Shown here: piece after piece, positions 1 to 8,600 of the stretch
Layout of the letters: each line of letters opens with the position of its first letter
Numbering within the stretch: the first letter of the stretch is position 1
Assembly: GCA_946803715.1 (NCBI GenBank)
Contig: CAMPET010000004.1
Location: 284,285 to 306,031, forward strand
DNA length: 21,747 bases
From: Beroe ovata
Taxonomy: Eukaryota > Ctenophora > Nuda > Beroida > Beroidae
Direction: 5' to 3'
Notes under the pieces: generated by a model
Databases searched by the model: none
The model's input: the letters and a program-made list of their open reading frames with translations, nothing else
What the model was told of the DNA's origin: nothing
Program-made: the position numbers and the translations under genes

Positions 1-4
1 TGTT

Positions 5-5
<1 letters not shown>

Positions 6-36
<31 letters not shown>

Positions 37-67
37 TGTCGTGTGTGTGTGTGTGTGTGTGTGTGTG
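6..67. repeat. poly(T) tract followed by (GT)n microsatellite
   Basis: A run of T at 6-35 is followed by GT repeats at about 41-67. This is simple-sequence DNA with no coding signal. Confidence 0.95.
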
Positions 68-539
68 CATGTATGGTGAGTGAGGGAGTGAGTCTGTGTC
101 CGTGTCTGTGTCTATATGGGCGACAGCGAAAAGATGAGGGGAGACATCAGATCATGAAAATTACGAAATTGAAGTGCGACATTTATTCTTAGTTTCAATG
201 TAGTAACGTGTGTGTACGATTTCAGTCGTATGTGGGTATAATAATTTGAGTTTATTTGTGTGTGAGTGCATATCAACACCAAAGGATGCAGCTCGATGTA
301 CGCAGACACAGGAATATATCGCTATCATGAGTCTGTGTAATGGAATGAATAGTGATATCATTGTTAATAAACAACTACTCGAGCTAACAGTAGTTTCAGT
401 TACTATTATCATAACCTATCTTATCGACATAATGAATAGTGTTCAAAAGTTCAAAGGAATGTGCTGATTTTTCGCTGCATTACATCATGAATTCGAGAGT
501 TCACAGTATAACCTGCTCATAATATACGAATACAAAATT
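68..539. other. non-coding stretch, nothing recognised
   Basis: AT-rich sequence. The short open frames on both strands overlap each other, have no splice-site context and show no recognisable protein motif. It probably belongs to the downstream introns or flank of the minus-strand PKN gene, whose 3' half lies beyond the left edge. Confidence 0.5.
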
Positions 540-645
540 GAGAGCGATAGTGGTGCTGATCAGTCCGGGTATTCTTCTGCTTGTTGTCCGCTGGGTGACC
601 GTGTGTGATGTGTGTGTGTGTGTGTGTGTGTGTGAGTGTGCGTGT
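540..645 (+). repeat. dispersed repeat, copy A, ending in (GT)n
   Basis: The segment beginning AGCGATAGTGGTGCTGATC and ending in GT repeats recurs in the same orientation at 21648-21747, the right edge of the window. Copy A lacks 16 bases present in the other copy, between GCTGATC and AGTCCG. The missing piece is flanked by short ATC repeats, consistent with a slippage deletion. The GT tract is at about 608-634. Confidence 0.85.
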
Positions 646-992
646 GATGTACCATATGGAATGGATAAAGGGGGAAAAGTGGATATTACTACCCACTCTT
701 ATATTGACAGCTAATGAATGGTACCCATTACAATAGGTCATCCAATAGCACACTACAGTGAAGTATGAACAATGAACATCATGGGGAAGTTAAGGGGTGT
801 ACGAATAGTGGTATCTTGTATTGTACATTCCTTTTATTCTGGAACTGAAAAATGAGGTTTCACGGACAGTTCGGACACAGTCACAGACTTGGCTATCATG
901 GAAACAGTACCTACATAACTAATCTTGTCAATGCTTGAAACAGCAGTATCTGATGAGTCGCATAGGTTATAAGGTTATATAGGATCACTTAT
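646..992 (+). repeat. direct repeat unit, copy 1
   Basis: About 347 bases, beginning near GTACCATATGGAATGG and ending AGGATCACTTAT, repeated at 1037-1362. The start of the second copy lies 391 bases downstream. Copy 1 carries 21 bases (around 865-890) that copy 2 lacks; the missing piece is bounded by GAC on both sides. A GT tract precedes each copy. No coding potential is seen. Confidence 0.9.
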
Positions 993-1031
993 NTGTGTGT
1001 GCGTGTGTGTGTAAGCTTGTGTGTGTGTGTG
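993..1031 (+). repeat. (GT)n microsatellite between the direct repeats
   Basis: GT-rich tract with one N at 993, separating the two copies of the direct repeat. The N marks an unresolved base in the simple repeat. Confidence 0.9.
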
Positions 1032-1036
1032 TTTGA

Positions 1037-1362
1037 TATGTACCATATGGAATGGATAAAGGGGGAAAAGTGGATATTACTACCCACTCTTATATTGGCA
1101 GCTAATGAATGGTACCGATTACAATAGGTCATCCAATAGCACACTACAGTGAAGTATGAACAATGAACAGCATGGGGAAGTTAAGGGGTGTACGAATAGA
1201 GGTATCTTTAATTGTACATTCCTTTTATTCTGCAACTGAAAAATGAGGTTTCACGGACTTGGTTATCATGGAAACAGTTCCTACATAACTAATCTTGTCA
1301 ATGCTGGAAACAGCAGTATTTGATGAGTCGCATAGGTTATAAGGTTATATAGGATCACTTAT
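1037..1362 (+). repeat. direct repeat unit, copy 2
   Basis: Highly similar to 646-992 apart from a 21-base deletion and scattered substitutions. It ends at AGGATCACTTAT, just 18 bases from the putative exon 6 of the PKN gene, so the duplication lies in a PKN intron. Confidence 0.9.
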
Positions 1363-1380
1363 CACACGACCCAATCTCAC

Positions 1381-3199
1381 GCCCCGAGACAATCTCCCTG
1401 TGTAGCTGGGCGAGCGACCCCTGTCATAATCACTCATTCTGTAACTGCGAACAATCACAAAGCATAGAGTGGCAGGAGGGGCGTGTTCCAATTATTATAC
1501 ACAAGTGAGTGTGGATCAAGCCTTGTGACCAATTCCGGTATGATTGAGGATACATATAATTGTTGTACAATGTACATGTATAATACCAAGAAGACACATC
1601 CTCTTCCCCTTGCCATAGCTTACCTCATCGTTTGAAATTTTAGACCCAGTCACATTGAGCCCCGTCTGATTGAGCCGTGTTTCGAGGCGAAGCTTAGTCA
1701 TCTGAAACAGGGGTGTAGTCAGGTCTAGGAGATGAAGGGTATTCAGAAGCAGGAAACGTTAGACAGAGCTATGAACTGGCTCATTACCCACCTGCAATAC
1801 AATGATTTTCTGTTTGCTGTCAGCTAACATCTGTTCAGTGTCATTTATAACAGCCTTGTTACCACTGTTCTCATGCTCCCTCAACATTTTCTCTGCACCT
1901 TGCTTTACCTGTGTGGGGAGCAACATAGCAAAATTCATCAAATCATAGACTGCTAATTACGAGTGAGTTGTCATGATAAATTGGAGGGAGTTAAATAGCA
2001 TCTTCATGTTGGCTATCAGCTAGACAGTGCAATCAAACATTACGAGTTACCTATAGAATACGCGCAGCAGTCATCACTCAGCTATTAAGATGGTCAAGAC
2101 GATAAGCGGTTAACGATACAAATGATGATTTCGTGTATAATATAAAGCTGATATATGAACGCTGATATGAAAAAGCTGATATTAACTTATAGTTATCAGT
2201 TACCCTCATATTCTATACCTTTTGCTCTAGAGCTATCTGCTTCTTGACCTCATTCAAGGCTTCTTCAATCTCTGGTGCTGTTGCTGTTGGTTCCGTGACT
2301 GCACCCAATGTTCCTGTACTGAAGCTCTTTTTGGGTTGTTGCTCCAAGCCCTCCTCTGAAATGTAGTTGTAACAAAAGTTTCTCTGAGAAAGAGATTAAT
2401 TCCCCAATAAACATTGACTTGGCTTTCACGCTCTCAAACGTATTAAACTTCAACCTTCATCACTACTGAACAGGATGCATTTGAAAAGCTGGGATAGTGT
2501 TTGGAACATCAAAAATACAAACACAAAGCAATGGCAAAACAAAAATATCATAAGAATGCACACGTCTATGTACATTGAATATGTGAGGGAAGTAGGGAGG
2601 CACTGTGAAGGGCTTATATATAAAATTCCAGAATGTATGCTCTCACAAATATTCAAAATATATATAGAAATATCATATCATACATAAACATATGCAGGTG
2701 ATATAACCAGACTAATTAGCTACTGTGTGAAAGTTGTTTGAGAACAGAGTATAAGGCTATGAGGTATTAGTTCCTGGTAACCTGTCATAATTTGACACCT
2801 ATTAAGAGAAATTTGCTAATAACTGAAATAAACAAAGATACAATGCAGGCTAACTCACGTGCAACTTGTGCATGTAGTTCATTCAGCTCTTCTTGTAACT
2901 TTCGAAGGTTTGCATCAGTCTTTTGCAATATGTTAGTGACACTTCCTCTTGTTTTAGCATCAGTAGCTACCCTTCTTAAATTTTCTGCTCCTGGAGAATG
3001 AAATGAATCTAATCATTAGCACAAGTTCACTGACCAGTCACTACAATCAGATATTCATAGTGTTGTTTATCATTGTGTTAAGCACCAAAGGAGCATGTCA
3101 CATGATTGAGAACATACCCTCCTTAATTTTAAGCTCCTTCCTGATTTCCTGTTTGACATCTTCTTTTTGAAGATATAGTTCATACTCTTTGCCAGCCAT
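1381..3199 (-). CDS. PKN: protein kinase N (PRK), N-terminal HR1 region, partial
   Basis: This is the 5' part of a Rho-effector kinase of the PKN/PRK family; the C2-like and kinase exons would lie beyond the left edge. Exons on the minus strand are 3199-3118 (ATG), 2990-2859, 2355-2219, 1908-1792, 1701-1624 and, less surely, 1420-1381. All introns are GT-AG and every junction keeps the frame. HR1a covers roughly residues 15-75 and contains IRKELKIKEGAENLRR, the hallmark of the first PKN HR1 repeat. HR1b covers roughly 105-165 and contains VKKQIALEQKVKQGAEKML. In known PKNs these antiparallel coiled coils bind GTP-loaded RhoA/Rac. The ATG at 3199 opens the first HR1 exon, giving a short N-terminus; an upstream first exon cannot be excluded. 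Family identity is firm; exon 6 is tentative because its donor (GTGAGA) and short length are not supported by homology. Confidence 0.85.
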
Positions 3200-3417
3200 G
3201 CTACATTCTCCTAGGTTCAATTCCTATGGTCACCTTAGAAAATAAGAATACCAAACAGAATCAAAATACAAAGCAGCAGACAATAAGAAGAGGAGAATAA
3301 AAGTTAAATGCCCCTTTACACAAAGACATTTTGGGTGTGATTATCACCCAATATTGAATAGTCACCATTCTCATTTCTCACAGGCATTCAGAAAATCATT
3401 CAAACAGTGAAAACCCT

Positions 3418-3565
3418 GTTATATTATTCTCACATCCGAGATCAATGTAATAAGAGGCCCAACTTTTCTTGGATATGAAAATAGTGGCCCTGAGTTGATG
3501 AAAAGCCTTGGTGGAGAGTTAAAGCCATCAAATTCTACACTTGGAAGTCAAAGATATGAAACTCA
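3418..3565 (+). pseudogene. truncated copy of the GFRP (GCHFR) gene
   Basis: This stretch aligns without gaps to 5166-5313 in the intact gene, with 10 mismatches in 148 bases. It keeps the frame for residues such as INVIRGPTF and PELMKSLGGELK but has lost the start codon. A TGA lies just upstream in frame, and after 3565 homology ends and the frame soon reaches a stop (TGA at 3585). The C-terminal 35 or so residues, including the GLGQT motif, are absent. Most substitutions change the amino acid, as expected for a non-functional partial duplicate. Confidence 0.85.
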
Positions 3566-3726
3566 TGACTTTTATGAAAATTTTTGAACACCATAACTTT
3601 GATAAAAGGTACCATGTATGCAATAGGAATTGGAATTTGGACAAAAGATAAAAATAAATAAATAAATGAACAAAATGAGTCATTGGGTCATGATACAATT
3701 CATTAGTCATTCACCCAATGCACAAT

Positions 3727-3764
3727 GAATAGAATAGGATAGAATAGAATAGAATAGAATAGAT
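3727..3764 (+). repeat. (AGAAT)n pentanucleotide microsatellite
   Basis: About seven AGAAT-type units with one variant (AGGAT), in the intergenic region downstream of the GFRP pseudogene. Confidence 0.9.
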
Positions 3765-4035
3765 ATGCGAGCAAAACATTTCAGAACTAGACCGCAGTAG
3801 ACCATCGTCCATTAGTATTTTGTTTTTCGATGCGGCATGCTGCGTGAAAGTGCCCGACTGCCCACGCGTATTGCGAATTTCAAATTCTTGAAATCTGAGT
3901 GTGCATAAAATGTGCGCTCAATTCTTTAACCCTAACTCTGTGATGTGCTTACGTTGGTACCGCCTCTTATTTTATGCTCCTACGTTGCAGTTGCAACATT
4001 GCATGACTTAACCTGCCCATCATGCCGCGTGAATA

Positions 4036-4446
4036 AAATAGGGGCGCGTACGTGCTCATTATTTTGCTTCATGTGATCATGAAAACTGAAAAATCGTAAA
4101 AAGTAGACGGACATTCAGAATTTCACGTGTGCACACGTTGCGCGCTTCTGTTCTACTCAGTGAACTGAAAAGTCGTAGAAACCACGGAGACGCGCAGCGC
4201 GCGCGGAGAATTTGGACACGCAGCGCGGGAACAATTCCGCGCGCGTGAGCGCTGGAACACTCTGTGAACTAACAAATGACTTTGCACGGCGCGGCAACAT
4301 TGGCTGTCGATGATAGCCCCTGTCGAGATCAATTTCATTGCGCGCGCGCCGTAAATTATTCTCAGACGGCTACTGTCAGCTGGGCCTAGCATCGCGATGC
4401 TAGGCCCATCTGACGCGAGCCAGGCAACGCGGGCAACATTGAACAT
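4036..4446. repeat. CpG-rich repeat patch with long palindrome
   Basis: A patch of CG-rich sequence, in sharp contrast with the AT-rich surroundings. Its left part (AATAGGGGCGCG near 4046) has a direct-orientation relative near 20587. The 21 bases at 4307-4327 match 20385-20405 exactly in inverted orientation, each beside a GCGCGCGC run. This marks the patch as a dispersed element. The minus-strand open frame at 4153-4446 is a by-product of the GC content; its translation has no recognisable motif. Confidence 0.65.
4375..4414. repeat. 28-base perfect palindrome with extended arms
   Basis: TGGGCCTAGCATCG is followed immediately by its own reverse complement (4381-4408). After one mismatched pair (4380/4409) the arms continue for five more pairs, GTCAG at 4375-4379 and CTGAC at 4410-4414. 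There is no loop, so it could form a cruciform or a tight hairpin. Confidence 0.95.
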
Positions 4447-5149
4447 GAATCAGCATGAATCACGCATTGTAAAAATATGCTTTAATCCTAATAGCCGCTG
4501 CATTCAGAATTAGCGGCATTAGTGATTAGAATATTAGCATTAGTAGATAGTACGCCTATGGGTTTATAATAGTTACCCATACTACCCCATGAGTCATACC
4601 TATGGAGCTGGAACATGGAAAGAATGGCATTGATTTCTACTAACATTGATTAAAAAATTTGTTTTACTAAAAAAGAGTGGCCATATGAATTGTTTTTATT
4701 CTGTTACCTATTCCATTGGCGCTATGATGCTATGATTTGACGCTATGATTTGACAATATGGATGGTTGAATACTAGGGGTGGTTGTATACTATTAATATT
4801 CATTGTTGTATTATCTTGGAGATGATTGGATGATGTCATGATGTGTACAAGTGAATGAAATTTGAGAGGTATGACACATTGATCATAAATCGAACCTTGC
4901 ACACCCCACTAATCAACTGACAGTTTTGGAATTTAAACTTATTTAAGCTAAAACTCCATCTTGAGGATCTCCGTGAGAATGCACATCATCCTCAAAATGT
5001 TGTATAGTGCTGTAAAATATGATTCAATTCAATTCAATTTAAACAAGCAACATTTCAAAAGTAAATCTCTAAATCTGATCATTGTTCCCGGTTATGAATT
5101 GGATAATATTCTTACATTGATTCAATACACATATTCTTGAACAGATAAG
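4447..5149. other. intergenic DNA upstream of GFRP, nothing recognised
   Basis: AT-rich sequence with a few ATTCA short repeats around 5020-5040. No exon with a motif is visible on either strand. The part nearest 5150 presumably holds the GFRP promoter and 5' UTR, but no TATA box or initiator can be named with confidence. Confidence 0.5.
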
Positions 5150-5419
5150 ATGAGTGATGGTACCAGTTATATTATTCTCACAACTGAGATCAATGTAATA
5201 AGAGGCCCAACTTTTCTTGGTCATGAGAATAGTGATCCTGAGTTGATGAAAAGCCTTGGTGGAGAGTTAAAGCCATCGCATTCTACACTTGGAAGTCTAA
5301 GATATGAAACTCAGGATGACATTGGAACTGTCATGAATAAGGCTGCTACTTTAGGTTTTAAGGTAATCGGTACTACTGGACTCGGGCAAACATTCATTGT
5401 AACCCTAGAAAAGGTCTGA
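5150..5419 (+). CDS. GCHFR: GTP cyclohydrolase I feedback regulatory protein (GFRP)
   Basis: An 89-residue protein in one exon. In vertebrates GFRP forms pentamers that bind GTP cyclohydrolase I and mediate its inhibition by tetrahydrobiopterin and its activation by phenylalanine. The family signature is seen along the whole length: GPTFLGHENSDPELM near residues 19-33, matching the GPTMVGDE-SDPELM type core, then a segment ending GFKVIGTTGLGQT near 69-81, matching the conserved GxGQT strand. Mammalian GFRP is 84 residues, so this is full length. The ATG has an A at -3. The vertebrate gene has introns within the coding region; this copy has none. The next gene on the same strand starts 260 bases after the stop. 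A degraded partial copy lies 1.7 kb upstream. Confidence 0.92.
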   Translation: MSDGTSYIILTTEINVIRGPTFLGHENSDPELMKSLGGELKPSHSTLGSLRYETQDDIGTVMNKAATLGFKVIGTTGLGQTFIVTLEKV

Positions 5420-5679
5420 GTTATCATGATCTTAATCCTTTGGATCTGATTAATTTGGAATTAATTTTTATATATCTGTTTTGATATCATACATTGTCAA
5501 AAATTTGAACAGAATTCTTTGTAATGAATTGCATAGCCTTTAAGATCTAATCTTGCCTTGACTTGTTTTTTTGAATCCCTTTCATTTGCTCACTTTACCA
5601 TAAAAAGTAAATTAGAAGTGTTATAAATTTCAAATGGATGAACTGTTCAACTTATCAGCAATATTTCCAATCAGTACGT

Positions 5680-8600
5680 ATGATCACACGTGATGAAGTT
5701 CTCACAATATTCAATGAATGTGATTCTGATAATGATGGTATTGTCTGGCTGTCAGAGCTGAAACAACTTGCCCTGACATACACATCCCACCAAGAGGCAA
5801 GATTTATGGCATAAGATTCAACTGCCACTTGATTCAATTCCAAATTGAATCTAGGGAAACATTTCTTTTACCAGGATGATATTGGTGAAGATCAAGATGA
5901 AGACATTCCATTGAATTTTGACGATTTTCTGGAAAGGTTTGCACCACAACTCAACGACTTCATTCCTTCTTATGGTAAGCATGTTTGCAAAGCACTCATT
6001 GAACCTGTGAGTGTTACACTTATGTTTATCAGGTTTGTTTGTTACTATAGCGTGTTGTGGAATATGGATATCTCAGATTAATGCAGTAACGCACCTGTTC
6101 AGTATTGCTCAACCTAGTAGGTATATTTTGGTATAGCATGAGGTAAACGTTCAGCACCAGCATTCCCAGTGTATATTACCTGCTTGTACTTAATGCACTG
6201 TTCTCAAGTAACCTTGCCACTGTGTTGTGAGAGCATGCAAGGTATAAGTACATTGATTTATGTGAGTGGGGCAAGCATTTTAAACAGCTGGTGTAATGCT
6301 GTCACAATAAAGTTTCACTACTTTATAGTTTATCGTTCACTTCTTTTCGTTGTTTCATATCAGAAGTCGAAAGTGGGTCAGTGGAGGAAGAGGTAGTAGC
6401 TGAAAAAGATGGAGCAACCCCTGATTCACTACAAGCCGACAGACTGGGCAGCAAAAAACTCCTCTCACCAAAAACTTCAGGTGAGTTGAATGCAGTCTCA
6501 TAAGGGATATAGTAGGTATTGTTATAGTATGTAGCAACTTGATTGCAACTAAATTGCATCTAGTACTCAGTTGTTACGGATTGAGATAGAATTAATTATC
6601 GGCCAATTTAACCAATTGTCCATCAGGTACAAGCAGTGGGATCTCTGATTGTAGTATGGACCCCTCACCCGAACCCCCATACCCCTTTTCACCTGAGGTC
6701 GGGTTCGAGGGATACGGGGAAGCTTCAGCTAGTGATAATGAGGAAGATAACATTTGTACGATACAGGAAATGGTAAGATACTTTTTATTTCGTGTCAATC
6801 TGTTGATCATCCATTTGTCACACTTCCATCATAATCCATCTTGCGTTGACTATGTTTAGTCTAGGTTACAAAGCTATTAGTGGTTATGCCAAATATGGGT
6901 TCTTGTTCATGGTGGATAATGCTTTTAAACATTCTCCACAATTTATAATTGTGTGATAATAATCATATAGACCATAATATTTGAGAGTTTTGCATGAATT
7001 ATCCTCAAATTTCACAAATCACCTGTCACCACACTCTTTGTTATGCGAATTATGAGGTACCTACGTCCTAGCCCGTTCTATCTATACTAGTTATATCACA
7101 CACGAAATTTCCATGTACAGAAAATATATATGTTCCGTGTGTGACATGTTTCCCTCTCAATAATAGTATGTACTACAATCATGTAATTCTGTGATGGATG
7201 TTCTTCCTCAAGCTTGTCAATGTGTACTTGTGATTATTGATGACGCCATCAATGTCAAACTGCTGTTTGATAGAAGTCGTGAGACTCAGAATAATCAAAC
7301 TGTTTGTTATGCATGAGATGGGAAATTTGAAAGAGTGGGTGGTGTATTGGTATGGGCTTTGGATCGGAAGATCGTGAGTTCGAATGACCGTCAGCGCGCT
7401 ACTGAGCTAAGGGCGATAGATTTAACTCAAGCCTATGCAGCCCGACGGTTCACTCAGCCGAGCGTACAGGTCACAGGAAACTGTGCGGGAGGATTAAATG
7501 AGGAGCTGCCCAATGGGCCCATTGCAGCGAAGTCTCGGGCGAATAAATTTTGGATTACACTTCCTTAACCGTCACTGGAAATTGGCATGTTTGCTTGAAT
7601 CCTTCCATTCATACCATTGGCTGTACAGCTGTTGGAATTGTAGTAAACCCCTTTAAATAAAAAATATATATATTTCGATCACAATTTCTGATCATATTAT
7701 GCTTAAAGTCAATTAATTGTGGTACTTGCCCATTGCCCACAATATAGTATATACTTCCCCAGGGAGCCCTGTCCACTGACGCACAGACTAATGATAATAG
7801 TCCCATGGGCTCTTTCCGCAGGAAAAACTCGCCTTTTCGACTGTCACAACGCAGGTACTTATTATAATAGTGAAGTTTATAATCAGTGAAACTTGTCAGC
7901 AACAATTCCATTCCTGATTTTCGTGCTCGACCACCTCTGCGCAGACCTCTCTTCTTCTTGATGATAAATCATGTTAAGCGCAGTGAGAAGCGCAGTGTTT
8001 TGGACCACAGGTTTTTGGATGCTGTTACTGACCGGGAATTATGGTATCAAATTCCATACCGTGTTATCTTACAGCGGGTTTTTTGTGTCGAGTCGCCCTG
8101 TGCAGTAAATTATCACAACAAGTTTACACTGATTGTACTACGTGTACACGATGTGTTAACCATCACAAGAGTACCTATATTATAGAAGAGCCACACTCGC
8201 GAGTCCCTAATTTTGGGAATTTTGACCCCTTGTAGACTCAAGAGGAGCTCGGGCCTCGCCACTTCACCTCCCTCGGCAGTCGCACCAATCAGCACACTCG
8301 AACAGGATCAGAGGGAAAGAGAATTGAGAGAGAGCATCGAGGAGCTCAATAACAAGGTAATATTGGGGGTTATGTCTGAGATTTAGATCAGAAATTTGCA
8401 CACTCTGCTTAAAATTTTTGTTTTAAGTGGAATGCAAGGTTTTTATTTGAGTAAATTTTATAGGGAAGAGGACATTTTGTAGGGAATTTCTTATCTGTGT
8501 TCGTTTCTAGGTATTGAAACTGGAGCATGACCTCTCAAATGAGAAGAATCTCACAAAGAAACTAGACTGTGAAAAGAGGGAACTTCATGAGAAGTAAGCT

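Noticed and set aside
4153-4446. 97-codon minus-strand frame
   Set aside because: Result of CG-rich repeat sequence including a palindrome; no protein similarity recognised.
7335-7568. 77-codon plus-strand frame
   Set aside because: Overlaps the tRNA-like repeat; no protein motif.
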